From Priestia abyssalis (GTDB taxonomy: Bacteria; Bacillota; Bacilli; Bacillales; Bacillaceae_H), in contig NZ_KV917369.1 in the NCBI RefSeq assembly GCF_002019595.1, forward strand, positions 3,178,624-3,242,623: a DNA stretch of 64,000 nucleotides, read 5' to 3'. Below the pieces are notes generated by a model. It saw only the letters and a program-made list of their open reading frames with translations, ran no database searches and was not told where the DNA came from. Shown in pieces: positions 52,815-62,372 of this stretch. The position numbers and the translations under genes are program-made. Each line of letters begins with the position of its first letter. Position 1 is the first letter of the stretch.

Positions 52815-55121
52815 ATGAGAAAAATGATTAATATAAATCATGGATGGAAATTTATCAAGCAAGATGAAGAAAAAGCAATGGATAAAACTTATAACGATGA
52901 GAATTGGGAAGACGTTCATGTCCCCCACACATGGAACGCAATTGACGGGGCAAATGGATTTGATTTTTATAAAGGTGCTTGCTGGTATAGAAAAGAGTTT
53001 GTTCTGGAGAGTTTGGCACAAGGAAACAAAGTATTTATTGAGTTCAACGGATCGAACAGCATTACGGATGTATATGTGAATGGCCAGCATATGGGGCAGC
53101 ATAAAGGCGGCTATTCTACTTTTCGATTTGATATTACAAATGCAGTTGAGTTTGGCGTTAAAAACACGTTAGCAGTAAAAGTGGACAATACCGTTGTGGA
53201 TGATGTATATCCTCAAATGGCTGATTTTACATTCTACGGCGGTATTTATCGTGATGTCAATCTTGTCATTGCTAATCATGTTCACTTTGATTTAATGGAC
53301 TATGGTTCCCAAGGAGTCTATATCGTTCAAGAAGATGTTTCAAATGAAACAGCTAAGTTAACCATTAAGTCAAGGTTAGTGAATGATAACGCTGAGGAGA
53401 AGAAAGTAAGACTTTGGGCAGATCTATTAGATGCGGAAGGAAACCATGCAGCGTATGCGGCAAAAGAGGTGGTGCTGGCTGCAGGGGAAACGAAAGAGAT
53501 GGAGATGCCGGTGGTTATCGAAAACCCAATATTATGGAATGGCAGAAAAAATGCTTATATGTATGAAGCGAAAATGTCCATGGTAAGCTTTAACGACACA
53601 GTCGATGAACTTTCCATTCCATTTGGCGTTAGGTACTTTACAGTTGATCCTGAAAAAGGGTTCTTCTTAAACGATGAACATCTTGCCTTACATGGCGTTT
53701 CAAGACATCAAGATCGAAAAGATATGGGCTGGGCCATCACGAAAAAAGAACATAAAGAGGATATGGAATTAATTAAAGAGGTAGGAGCAACTTCCATCAG
53801 ATTAGCACACTATCAACATGATCAATATTTCTATGATTTATGCGATAAAGAAGGTATGGTTGTCTGGGCTGAAATACCATTTATATCGGTCATGTCAAAA
53901 ACAGAGTTGGAAGGTATAAACGCAAAGCAACAGATGATTGAACTCATCCGACAAAACTATAACCATCCATCGATTATGTTCTGGGGTATTCAGAATGAAA
54001 TTCAAATCGGCGGCGATACACCAGCGCTTAGAAAACTTGTGAAAGAATTAAATGGACTAACGAAAAAAGAAGACCCTACTAGACTAACAACAATGGCAAA
54101 TGTTATGTTCGTGCCAGATGATGACGAATACAATTACACGACTGATATCATTGGATACAATAAATACTATGGCTGGTATCAAGGGAAAGCCGAAGATTTT
54201 GCAGGATGGCTTGACGGATTCCATAAAACAAATCCTAACGTAAGCTTATGTATTTCAGAATACGGCGCAGAAGGAATTATTCAATACCATACGAATAATC
54301 CAAAAGTGAAAGATTACACGGAAGAATACCATGCATTGTATCATGAAAAAGTCTGGAATATCTTCTCAAAACGCCCTTTCCTTTGGGCAACATATGTATG
54401 GAATATGTTTGATTTTGGTGCAAATATCCGCGATGAAGGCGGCGTAAAAGGAAGAAATAATAAAGGACTGATCACTTACGATCGAAAAATAAAAAAAGAC
54501 GCTTTCTATATGTACAAAGCAAATTGGTCTGATGAAAAATTTGTGCATATTACAAGCAAACGTTTCGTCGATCGTGCGGATCGTACAATCTCCGTGAAAG
54601 TGTATTCGAACTGTAAAGAGCTGACACTTTATGTGAATGGAAAAGAGTTAGAAACAAAGACTGGTCATAGAACCTTTACGTTTGAAAATGTGGAATTACA
54701 GGATGGCATCAATGAGATTAAAGTAATATCGAACCAAGATGGTGTTGAACTCAAAGATACTGCCAGATTTAATAAGGTGGCTGAACCTAATCCAAGCTAT
54801 GAAGCTCCTGAAGAAGATAAAGGCGGAGTCGTTGCGAACTGGTTCCAAATGCCTGACCTCGGTGATGTTGAAATAGAAGAAATCCATTTTACCGATGATG
54901 TTTATTCAACACGCTGCACATTTGGACAACTAATGGAAAATGAAGAAGCGAAAGCAGTACTTGAAAAATATTTAGGGAACTTTGCCGACCATCCTATGTT
55001 CGGTATGGCACAAGGCATGACCATTGATATGGTCGCTTCAATGGCAGAAGACCTATTTGATGAAAAAATAATGTATTCACTAAATAAAGAGTTAACAAAC
55101 ATTAAAAAATCATCAAGCTGA
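52815..55121 (+). CDS. Glycoside hydrolase family 2 (beta-galactosidase type)
   Basis: This 768-aa enzyme has an N-terminal sugar-binding domain, an Ig-like domain and a TIM barrel with the acid/base Glu in FWGIQNEIQ (about 395) and nucleophile Glu in CISEYGAEG (about 482). The RHQDRKDMGWAI motif is typical of Firmicute and Bacteroides GH2 beta-galactosidases rather than E. coli-type glucuronidase. A C-terminal extension (about residues 600-768) has a beta domain and a helical tail. No signal peptide, so it acts on imported sugar. CCAGGAGGAAA precedes the ATG. Confidence 0.88.
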   Translation: MRKMININHGWKFIKQDEEKAMDKTYNDENWEDVHVPHTWNAIDGANGFDFYKGACWYRKEFVLESLAQGNKVFIEFNGSNSITDVYVNGQHMGQHKGGYSTFRFDITNAVEFGVKNTLAVKVDNTVVDDVYPQMADFTFYGGIYRDVNLVIANHVHFDLMDYGSQGVYIVQEDVSNETAKLTIKSRLVNDNAEEKKVRLWADLLDAEGNHAAYAAKEVVLAAGETKEMEMPVVIENPILWNGRKNAYMYEAKMSMVSFNDTVDELSIPFGVRYFTVDPEKGFFLNDEHLALHGVSRHQDRKDMGWAITKKEHKEDMELIKEVGATSIRLAHYQHDQYFYDLCDKEGMVVWAEIPFISVMSKTELEGINAKQQMIELIRQNYNHPSIMFWGIQNEIQIGGDTPALRKLVKELNGLTKKEDPTRLTTMANVMFVPDDDEYNYTTDIIGYNKYYGWYQGKAEDFAGWLDGFHKTNPNVSLCISEYGAEGIIQYHTNNPKVKDYTEEYHALYHEKVWNIFSKRPFLWATYVWNMFDFGANIRDEGGVKGRNNKGLITYDRKIKKDAFYMYKANWSDEKFVHITSKRFVDRADRTISVKVYSNCKELTLYVNGKELETKTGHRTFTFENVELQDGINEIKVISNQDGVELKDTARFNKVAEPNPSYEAPEEDKGGVVANWFQMPDLGDVEIEEIHFTDDVYSTRCTFGQLMENEEAKAVLEKYLGNFADHPMFGMAQGMTIDMVASMAEDLFDEKIMYSLNKELTNIKKSSS

Positions 55122-55153
55122 TTCAAAAGGTATGCTGACCCATTCTCTATCAA

Positions 55154-55191
55154 AAAAAGACTTGGATTGAACATTATCCAAGTCTTTTTGA
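55154..55191 (+). terminator. Terminator of the GH2 gene, shared with the permease
   Basis: A 14-bp stem (55154-55167, 55176-55189) has A and T tracts on both sides. The permease gene converges from the other side, so it may serve both. Confidence 0.88.
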
Positions 55192-55221
55192 TTATATCTC
55201 TTCTTCATTAACAAAATATGA

Positions 55222-56598
55222 TTAGCCGATTTTCTCTTCTTTTATATCAACAGCCTGTCCATCTCCACTTTTAAATTTAAAAATGGAAATCGTAGTTAAC
55301 ACCGCTACAACAACAAGACAAGCAATGATACTCACTCGATTTTGTTCGTTCAACACGAAAATGATAGAAATAATGCCTAACGCAACAGCTGTTAATCCCG
55401 TTATATACGGGAAGCCCCATACTTTAAAGCTCGGCTCTTTCGGATAGGATTTGCGAAGTTTGATCTGCGCTAAACAGATACTGATCCATACCAATGATAC
55501 AACAAAGCCAGGAAACGCCATCAATAATGTGAATACTTTATTCTGGTCAATCAGGGCAAACATAGATCCCCCGAATAATATTACGGCACTAAACATTAAA
55601 CTGTAAATTGGTACACCGCTTTTTGATACGTAAGAGAAAGACTTTGGAGCTTCCCCTCCTGTAGCCAAAGAATGCAGCATGCGCGTACAACCGTATATAC
55701 CAGAGTTGGCTGCAGATAAGACGGCTGTAATTAAAATGAAGTTCATGATGTGTGCTGCTCCTTGCAGGCCGGCCATTGATAACACTTGCACGAACGGACT
55801 TGACTGGTCGCTTAGTTCATTCCAAGGAATCAAACCGCAAATAATAAGGATTGGCAGCGTATAAAATAGGATAATTCTCCCGATAAAGCTTTTAATAACC
55901 TTTGGTAATATACGTTCTGCATCTTTTGCTTCTGTTACAGTCACTCCTATTAATTCAGAACCTCCGTACGAAAACATAACAATCAACAATGCAGAGAAAA
56001 TGGACATCCAGCCATTCGGGAAAAATCCTCCATGAGCTGTAAAATTTTGCAGGTAGTTGCCTTGACCGCTAGGGATAATTCCAAAAAGAATAGCTGCTCC
56101 CAAGACGATAAATACCATGATCATCGCGATTTTAATACCGGCAAACCAAAATTCAAATTCCCCGTAGTTTTTAACATTCATCATGTTAATTCCGATAACT
56201 AAAGCGGCACAGCTTAAACTCAATACCCAAAGCGGAATATTTGGAAGCCAGTATTGCAAGAAGAATCCTGCCACGACTACTTCGATAATACACACAGCAA
56301 GCCACATGAAGCAATACATCCAACCCACAACAAAGGAAACGCGGCTGCCAAATGCTTTTTGGACAAAGCCTTTCATGTTTGTGTTCGGATAGACAATCGC
56401 CATTTCTGCGATGGCCCCCATGACGACAAGAAGCAATAACCCTGCGAATATATAAGTGAAAATAACTCCCGGTCCCGCTAACGATACAGTTTCAGCACTT
56501 CCCTTAAAAATACCGGTACCGATCGCACCGCCCATTGCCATCAAACTGATATGCCGAGGCAACAGGTTCTTTTGAAGTGATGCATTATTTGATCCCAT
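55222..56598 (-). CDS. Amino acid permease (APC superfamily, AAT type)
   Basis: This 458-aa protein has twelve membrane segments and the AAT signature MGGAIGTGIFKGSAETVSLA near its start. ELIGVTVTEAKDAERILPKV lies in the middle. It resembles aromatic, D-alanine and GABA permeases in the family. It sits immediately downstream of the phenylalanine-type operon, though separated by a 600-bp gap, so aromatic amino acid uptake is plausible (inference). Confidence 0.88.
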   Translation of the reverse strand: MGSNNASLQKNLLPRHISLMAMGGAIGTGIFKGSAETVSLAGPGVIFTYIFAGLLLLVVMGAIAEMAIVYPNTNMKGFVQKAFGSRVSFVVGWMYCFMWLAVCIIEVVVAGFFLQYWLPNIPLWVLSLSCAALVIGINMMNVKNYGEFEFWFAGIKIAMIMVFIVLGAAILFGIIPSGQGNYLQNFTAHGGFFPNGWMSIFSALLIVMFSYGGSELIGVTVTEAKDAERILPKVIKSFIGRIILFYTLPILIICGLIPWNELSDQSSPFVQVLSMAGLQGAAHIMNFILITAVLSAANSGIYGCTRMLHSLATGGEAPKSFSYVSKSGVPIYSLMFSAVILFGGSMFALIDQNKVFTLLMAFPGFVVSLVWISICLAQIKLRKSYPKEPSFKVWGFPYITGLTAVALGIISIIFVLNEQNRVSIIACLVVVAVLTTISIFKFKSGDGQAVDIKEEKIG

Positions 56599-57187
56599 TA
56601 CTGATTCCTCCCTACCCTATTCATTGAAACAATTTCATCATGCATGGATTTAAACGTTTGTATCTGCCGAATTCTTGTTGCCCCATTTTCAGCCGCTAAG
56701 CAGCTGTTTGTTTTTGCTTTCACTCACGCTTGATACAATCTGTTGCCAACTCTGCACTATTATACACGAGAATGACGAGATATACATGAATACTTATCTG
56801 CTTTCTCGTACCATAACGAACATTGTTCAACAGGAGAAACTCATCTATTTAAGTAAGCGTTTTCAATTCCTCCCTCTTGTTTATTCTTATAAAGTAAAAC
56901 TTCCATCTACGGGAATTTTCGATGCACAGGACGCGCAACAATGATGTCACGTTCTTCGTCTTCATTCCTTCGCCCGACTGATGGTAAGTTGAACTCATGA
57001 GCTTTTACATCAACCATCTAACGATGATTAACAAATTAATCTGAAGGGGCACATTATGTAAAAAGAAATCTAATTTACAAAATTACCCAAATTACTAAAA
57101 TTTTCTGATTTTTTAGTGTGGAAAATTATATTCCCCTGTCTATAGCCCTTCTTTTCTCATATCCGGAATAAACTGAGAAAATTTTTG
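56599..57187. other. Intergenic region between permease and E2 gene
   Basis: No gene is convincing. It holds a partial ACTTCCATC repeat (about 56896-56920) and otherwise AT-rich sequence that should contain the permease promoter. No clear operator was recognised. Confidence 0.4.
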
Positions 57188-57235
57188 CATAAGCAGTGGA
57201 CAAGAGTATCTTAAGAATCTTGTTCACTGCTTATG
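57188..57235 (-). terminator. Terminator of the dehydrogenase operon
   Basis: An 18-bp stem (57188-57205, 57218-57235) with one mismatch, followed by T-rich sequence on the minus strand. It lies 17 bp past the E2 gene. Confidence 0.85.
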
Positions 57236-57251
57236 CTGGATGGATAGATGG

Positions 57252-58556
57252 TTATGCTAATTCAATCGGCCATAATTTCGGGTTTTCAATCAACTGCTTA
57301 AAGCGGTTCGTAAAGGCCACAGCTGTTGCACCGTCTGCCACCCTGTGGTCAAACGCCATGGACAGGTTCATGATGGATCGAACGACGATTTCGTCATTGT
57401 CTGTCACAACCGCCATTTTCTTCGTTTTATGGAAGGCGATTAAACCTGTTTCCGGATGATTGATAATTGGTGTAGCCCCAATGCTTCCTAACGGCCCGAC
57501 ATTACTGATCGTAAATGTACCGCCTTTCATATCAGCCGGAGCCAATTTGCCCTCTTGCGCTTTCTTCGTCAACTCTTTTAATTTGTCATGGATTTGGCGA
57601 ACAGAAAGTCGATCGGCATGATGAATGACCGGAACGATCAAACCGTCTTCTGTATCTGTCGCAATCCCAATGTTGTATTCTTTTTCAAGACGGATGACTT
57701 CGTTTTCTTCATCCAGCTTTGCGTTGAATACAGGGAATTGCTTTAATGCAACCGTAATGGCTTTAATAAAGAATGCAACAGCGGAAACATTAATATCTAT
57801 TTCTTTTAAGTCTTTTCGATAGTTCAGCAATTCCGTCATATCGATTTCTTCAAAATGAGTCACATGAGGAATCGTGTAAAGAGATTGCGTCATCTTTTTC
57901 GCGATTTGCTTGCGGCGCCCTCTGAACGGAATAATTTCTGCATCCGCTGCCGGTGCTGCGATTTCTTTTGCTTCTTGCTTTTGAACACCCTGTTTGATTG
58001 CTTCTTTTTGTACAGGCGTCTCAACCGCAACGGCTTGCGTTTCTTCGGATTGCTGCATGCCGTCACGCTGTTTCACGAATTTATAGATGTCTTCTACCGT
58101 AATACGGCCCAATGTTCCCGTTCCGGTGATGTCATTAATATCAACGCCAAACTCGCGGGCAATTTTTCGTGTATAAGGTGCAGCGATGATGACTTTCTTT
58201 TCCGTACTTGCTTTAGGCGCTGTGGCTGTTGCCGTTTGAGCCGGTGCAGGCGCTGCTTCTGTTTTCACTGGAGCAGGCACTTCTGCTTTTGGTGCCGCAG
58301 GTGTTTCAGCCGCTGCACTTCCTCCCGCTTCCAATACGATAAGAGTGGTTCCGACAGAAACCGTCGTTCCCCGGTCGATGACAATATCTTTTACTTTTCC
58401 TGCCGCTGGAGACGGTAGCTCCGCAACCATTTTATCTGTTTGTACTTCTACAAGAGGCTGGTCTACCTTGACCGTATCCCCAACTTTAACGAAATAGTGT
58501 ATAATTTCTCCCTCGGTCATTCCTTCTCCGATATCATGAAGTTTTACTTCAACCAT
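57252..58556 (-). CDS. 2-oxoacid dehydrogenase E2 (dihydrolipoyl acyltransferase)
   Basis: This 434-aa protein has a single lipoyl domain with the modified Lys in EVQTDKMVAELPSP (near residue 43), an Ala/Pro-rich linker, an E3-binding domain (AAPYTRKIAREFGVDIND) and a catalytic core with DHRVADGATAVAF near the end. It transfers the acyl group to CoA. AGGAGGGGAAGAC precedes the ATG. It is the last gene of the operon; no E3 follows. It belongs to the branched-chain/aryl group rather than the pyruvate complex by layout. Confidence 0.93.
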   Translation of the reverse strand: MVEVKLHDIGEGMTEGEIIHYFVKVGDTVKVDQPLVEVQTDKMVAELPSPAAGKVKDIVIDRGTTVSVGTTLIVLEAGGSAAAETPAAPKAEVPAPVKTEAAPAPAQTATATAPKASTEKKVIIAAPYTRKIAREFGVDINDITGTGTLGRITVEDIYKFVKQRDGMQQSEETQAVAVETPVQKEAIKQGVQKQEAKEIAAPAADAEIIPFRGRRKQIAKKMTQSLYTIPHVTHFEEIDMTELLNYRKDLKEIDINVSAVAFFIKAITVALKQFPVFNAKLDEENEVIRLEKEYNIGIATDTEDGLIVPVIHHADRLSVRQIHDKLKELTKKAQEGKLAPADMKGGTFTISNVGPLGSIGATPIINHPETGLIAFHKTKKMAVVTDNDEIVVRSIMNLSMAFDHRVADGATAVAFTNRFKQLIENPKLWPIELA

Positions 58557-58567
58557 GTCTTCCCCTC

Positions 58568-59584
58568 CTAGAAATGTACAACTTTTTCGATTGCTTTAAA
58601 AACTCGCTGCGGTGTCGGCAAATAGTGTTCCTCCAGCGCGAAAAGCGGAACCGGAACATCAAAGCCTGTCGCACGCTCAATTGGCGATTTCAAATACAAA
58701 AACGATGTATCATTAATGATGGAAATCACGTCATTCCCTACTCCACCTGTTTCATGTGCTTCGTGAACAATAACCGCACGCCCTGTTTTTTGAACAGATT
58801 CAGCAATGATGTCCTTATCAATCGGGTAAAGGGTGCGCAAATCGATGACATCGCATGTAATACCTTGTTTTTCTGCCTGTTCGGCCGCTTTCATAGCCAC
58901 CGGTACCATCGCTCCCCATGTAATAACCGTAACATCGTTTCCATCTTTAAGCTTTTTCCCTTTGCCGATTTCAACCGTATATTTCCCTTCCGGCACTTCT
59001 TCGCGGTGGGCACGGTAAATTCTCATCGATTCCATGAATAAAACTGGATCTGGATCTTCAATCGCCGCAATCAGGAGGCCTTTTGCGTCATATGGAGAAG
59101 ACGGACAGACTACTTTAATCCCTGGCATATGAGTAAATAACGCTTCTACACTGTCTGAGTGAACTTCTGGTGCGCGGATACCTGCCCCGTATGGAGCGCG
59201 GATGACCATCGGAACCGTAAAGTGTCCCATCGTCCGCATACGGATACGCGATACATGTGTCATGATTTGCTCATAAGCGGGATAAATGAATCCAAGGAAC
59301 TGCATTTCCGTTACCGGTTTAAATCCATTGACTGCCATTCCGATTGAAGTACCGATAATTCCCGCTTCACTCAGCGGTGTGTCAATAACGCGGTCTTCAC
59401 CGAACTGCTCCTGCAAACCATCTGTCGCACGGAATACGCCGCCGTTTTTTCCAACATCCTCTCCTAGTACGAGAACGTTTTCATTTTCCTGCAGCATTGT
59501 TCGCAATCCATCTGTAACCGCCTGTACAAGGGTTAATTGATTCGTTTTCGTTTCAGCGCCTGTTTTTGCTTTCTCTGCACTCAT
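58568..59584 (-). CDS. 2-oxoacid dehydrogenase E1 beta subunit
   Basis: About 338 aa. VLVLGEDVGKNGGVFRATDG, PLSEAGIIGTSIGMAVNGFK and TEMQFLGFIYPAYEQIMTH are E1-beta motifs. It completes the thiamine-dependent active site with the alpha subunit. The ATG at 59584 has GAGGGG eight bases upstream; an ATG at 59590 overlaps the alpha-subunit stop (TGATG). It lies 11 bp before the E2 gene. Confidence 0.92.
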   Translation of the reverse strand: MSAEKAKTGAETKTNQLTLVQAVTDGLRTMLQENENVLVLGEDVGKNGGVFRATDGLQEQFGEDRVIDTPLSEAGIIGTSIGMAVNGFKPVTEMQFLGFIYPAYEQIMTHVSRIRMRTMGHFTVPMVIRAPYGAGIRAPEVHSDSVEALFTHMPGIKVVCPSSPYDAKGLLIAAIEDPDPVLFMESMRIYRAHREEVPEGKYTVEIGKGKKLKDGNDVTVITWGAMVPVAMKAAEQAEKQGITCDVIDLRTLYPIDKDIIAESVQKTGRAVIVHEAHETGGVGNDVISIINDTSFLYLKSPIERATGFDVPVPLFALEEHYLPTPQRVFKAIEKVVHF

Positions 59585-59589
59585 GACCA

Positions 59590-60657
59590 TCACCCCTCAC
59601 CTCCGATTAATTGAAGATACTCTTCTTTTTGTTTTGCAATCGTCCAAGTCGGTGTTTCAAAAACATGATCAAATAAGTCATTTACATTCGGTTTCGGGAA
59701 GCTTTCCATGCCCTTGACAGCCTCTTCCACTTCATTCATCGTTTCTTCTTTGATTTTCTCCACCCATTCTTCGTCCCAGAAGCCGTTTAGCTTCATGTAA
59801 CGTTCAACGCGAAGAAGAGGATCCCGAATTTCACGGATTTTGTCACTGTCTGATTGGTCACGATATTTAGTTGGGTCATCTGCCGTCGTATGGGCACCAT
59901 ATCTCCATGTAATGGCTTCGATTAAAGTTGGGCCTTCTCCATTACGACCGCGGTCAAGGGCTTCTTTCGTCTGGAAGTACACTGCAAAAATATCGTTTCC
60001 ATCGACACGGATACCCGGCATGTCATAAGCAACCGATTTTTGGGCAATTGTTTTAGAATTCATTTGCTTTTCAATTGGAACTGAAATCGCAAAGCCATTG
60101 TTTTGGTTAAAGAAAACAGCCGGCGCCTGGAATACGCTCGCAAAGTTCAAACCTTCGTGGAAATCCCCTTCTGAAGTGGCCCCGTCACCGAAATAAGCAA
60201 TGGCGGCATTTTTCGTTCCCTTTCTTTTTTCCGCCATGGCAGCCCCTGCCGCATGCGGGATTTGAGTAGCGATTGGAACGGCAGGCGGGAAAATTTTCTT
60301 GCCGTTCTGCGGCACACACCCCTCAACACGGCCGTTCCAATATAAGTATGTGCGAACCATGTCGGCTCCAAATGTCAATGTCGCGCCGTGATCACGATAT
60401 GTAGGAAATACCCAGTCATCTTTTTCGAGCGCTAATGCACTTCCCACTTGGGAGGCTTCCTGGCCTTCAAACGGTGCGTAAGTCCCAAGTCTTCCTTGAC
60501 GCTGCAAGCTGATTGCCTTGCGGTCAAATGTACGAATGCGAATCATATTGTAATAAAATGTTTTGACAAGCTCTTCCGTGATTTGTTCTTTATATTTCTC
60601 ATTAATTAATTGTCCGTTTTCATCAACGATTTGAAAGATTGAAAAATCAGTTGTCAT
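59590..60657 (-). CDS. 2-oxoacid dehydrogenase E1 alpha subunit
   Basis: About 355 aa from ATG 60657 (GAGGTG upstream). The thiamine pyrophosphate motif GDGATSEGDFHEGLNFASVF ends in FFNQNNGFAIS. Substrate residues RYGAHTTADDPTKYR follow, as in branched-chain and aryl-pyruvate dehydrogenases. It decarboxylates the 2-oxoacid. It is separated from the upstream phenylalanine dehydrogenase gene by about 500 bp of repeats. Confidence 0.92.
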   Translation of the reverse strand: MTTDFSIFQIVDENGQLINEKYKEQITEELVKTFYYNMIRIRTFDRKAISLQRQGRLGTYAPFEGQEASQVGSALALEKDDWVFPTYRDHGATLTFGADMVRTYLYWNGRVEGCVPQNGKKIFPPAVPIATQIPHAAGAAMAEKRKGTKNAAIAYFGDGATSEGDFHEGLNFASVFQAPAVFFNQNNGFAISVPIEKQMNSKTIAQKSVAYDMPGIRVDGNDIFAVYFQTKEALDRGRNGEGPTLIEAITWRYGAHTTADDPTKYRDQSDSDKIREIRDPLLRVERYMKLNGFWDEEWVEKIKEETMNEVEEAVKGMESFPKPNVNDLFDHVFETPTWTIAKQKEEYLQLIGGEG

Positions 60658-60701
60658 CTTCATCACCTCATTCAATGATCCCGCTCCCCTGGGCGGTTCG
60701 T

Positions 60702-61166
60702 TCATCCAGCCGTCAGCGGGGAATTAGATTTCCCGCTGATGCTGTTTTTTTGTTGTTCAGTGCCAGCGAACGTCGAGCTGAACAGTCGCCGGAGCTTGAA
60801 GCACATGGATGTGCAAATAAAGCCGTGGCGATTAACGTTGCGTTCTTAGGCTTCGTTCCTTTATTGTCCAGCTGCACGAGCCAGCTCCTCGAGTCGCTTC
60901 TGCTTTCATTTCGAAGACAAAAAGCGTCTTCGCTATGAAAGCTGCCAGCGCTTGTCGGAGCTAAACGGGCTCGTTCCGCTTTTCTTCTGTCCAGCTGCGG
61001 CTCCTAGCTCAGCACGGAAAAAGATGCTTGCCCTCATAAGGCAAAAAGCGCCTTATGGGTCAATCCCTATTTTCTTAGGCTCACAGTATGTGAGTCATGC
61101 CGACGTTGCCACAGGACGTGGCGATCTTAGTCGGCCTTCCTCAACCAAGTCGCCTCCGCTTTTCTT
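60702..61166 (+). repeat. GC-rich structured repeats between phenylalanine dehydrogenase and E1-alpha
   Basis: At least two units (60863-60985 and 60986-61166) share GTCCAGCTGC, an inner hairpin with loop AAAAAGC and trailing CGCTTTTCTT. Stems differ: CGAAGAC/GTCTTCG in one, CATAAGGC/GCCTTATG in the other. A first hairpin (AGCGGGGAA/TTCCCGCT) lies at 60704-60737. The dehydrogenase stop falls at the edge of the array. The same family occurs inverted at 41456-41600. Confidence 0.8.
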
Positions 61167-62305
61167 TATTTCCGAATGTCCCATTTTGGACGTTTTGTGT
61201 GTGAGAAAAAGCTGTTCTGTTTTTTGCGGTCTTCCATGCGTTTTTCGCACAGGCGATTGGCCGCTTGAATCGTTGTGATGTCATCCAAGTCCGATTGTTC
61301 ATACACTTCCAATAATGATGTATAAATGGACTTTGTTTTCGTTAATACGCGTTCTTTGTTGTAGCCGTATAACTCATCGGCTACTTGAATGAGGCCGCCG
61401 CCGTTCACGATATAATCCGGAGCATATAAAATACCTTTATTTTTCAGTATTTCTCCGTGTTTTTCCGTTAAAAGCTGATTGTTAGCCGATCCAGCTATCG
61501 CTTTCACCTTTAACATATCCAGCGTGTCATCATTGATGATTCCGCCGAACGCACATGGAACGAACACATCCGCATCTGCTGAGTAGATGTCGTTTCCGTT
61601 CACAACACGGACGTTGCCGCCCAATTGTTTCGCGCGCTCCTGAATCGCTTCAATCGCTTTTTCATTAATATCCGTTACGTAAAGGTCTCCTCCGGATTCA
61701 AGAAGCTGTTCTGCAACTTTAAATCCTACCTTTCCAAGACCTTGAATGGCATATGCTTTTCCAGATAAATCATCCGTGCCAAACGCCACTTTATTCGTTG
61801 CTTTTATCCCGTATATGACGCCAAGGGCTGTCGGGACAGAGGAATCTCCTCCTCCGCCGTACGCTTCGGGAATTCCTACGATACAGTTCGTTTCCTTTGA
61901 TGCATGGATAAAGTCATCTGTTGATGTTCCCATGTCTGTTCCTGTATAAAAGCGGCCGTTTAACGAATCGACGAACTGACCGAATGCTCTAAACATGGCA
62001 GGAGTTTTATCCTTCGTCGGATCACCAATGATAACCGACTTCCCCCCTCCAAAGTCTACATCAGCAGCCGCACATTTATATGTCATGCCCTTTGATAAAC
62101 GAAGCACATCTTCCAATGCTTCATCCATTGTCCGGTACGGGTGCATACGACAGCCGCCCAAGGCCGGACCAAGCGTTGTATTATGAATGGCAATGATTGC
62201 CTTTAACCCCGTTGCCGGATCATTACAAAAGACAATTTGCTCATGTTCATGCATTTTTTCCAAAACTGTTTCCTGCATTTGCACTGGTTGTTTCATCACA
62301 TTCAT
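61166..62305 (-). CDS. pdh: Phenylalanine dehydrogenase
   Basis: About 379 aa. It matches the Bacillus badius and Lysinibacillus phenylalanine dehydrogenases as I know them: [49 protein letters not shown] with the catalytic Lys, [11 protein letters not shown] and a C-terminal PKWDIRK. Leucine dehydrogenases differ at these points and are shorter. It oxidises phenylalanine to phenylpyruvate with NAD+. GGGGG precedes ATG 62305. It feeds the 2-oxoacid dehydrogenase downstream. Confidence 0.9.
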   Translation of the reverse strand: MNVMKQPVQMQETVLEKMHEHEQIVFCNDPATGLKAIIAIHNTTLGPALGGCRMHPYRTMDEALEDVLRLSKGMTYKCAAADVDFGGGKSVIIGDPTKDKTPAMFRAFGQFVDSLNGRFYTGTDMGTSTDDFIHASKETNCIVGIPEAYGGGGDSSVPTALGVIYGIKATNKVAFGTDDLSGKAYAIQGLGKVGFKVAEQLLESGGDLYVTDINEKAIEAIQERAKQLGGNVRVVNGNDIYSADADVFVPCAFGGIINDDTLDMLKVKAIAGSANNQLLTEKHGEILKNKGILYAPDYIVNGGGLIQVADELYGYNKERVLTKTKSIYTSLLEVYEQSDLDDITTIQAANRLCEKRMEDRKKQNSFFSHTKRPKWDIRK

Positions 62306-62337
62306 CAATATACCCCCATTATGACTATGACCATATT

Positions 62338-62352
62338 AGTAAACGCTTACAA
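62338..62352 (-). promoter_or_regulatory. cre-like site within the operon
   Basis: On the minus strand TTGTAAGCGTTTACT departs from the cre consensus only at the last base. It lies about 35 bp before the phenylalanine dehydrogenase start, where CcpA could act as a roadblock or regulate an internal promoter. Confidence 0.6.
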
Positions 62353-62372
62353 ATGAGATGTTGAATTCATCT

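Noticed and set aside
52815-55121. Naming the GH2 enzyme uidA (beta-glucuronidase)
   Set aside because: The motifs around the active site are those of beta-galactosidase-type GH2 enzymes; substrate is not shown.
57855-58418. Cys/Arg-rich frame opposite the E2 gene
   Set aside because: It is the antisense shadow of the Ala/Pro-rich linker and E3-binding domain.
57252-62305. Standard bkd (branched-chain) operon with leucine dehydrogenase
   Set aside because: The amino acid dehydrogenase has phenylalanine dehydrogenase motifs ([25 protein letters not shown]) and ptb, buk and lpdV are absent; PaaX lies upstream.
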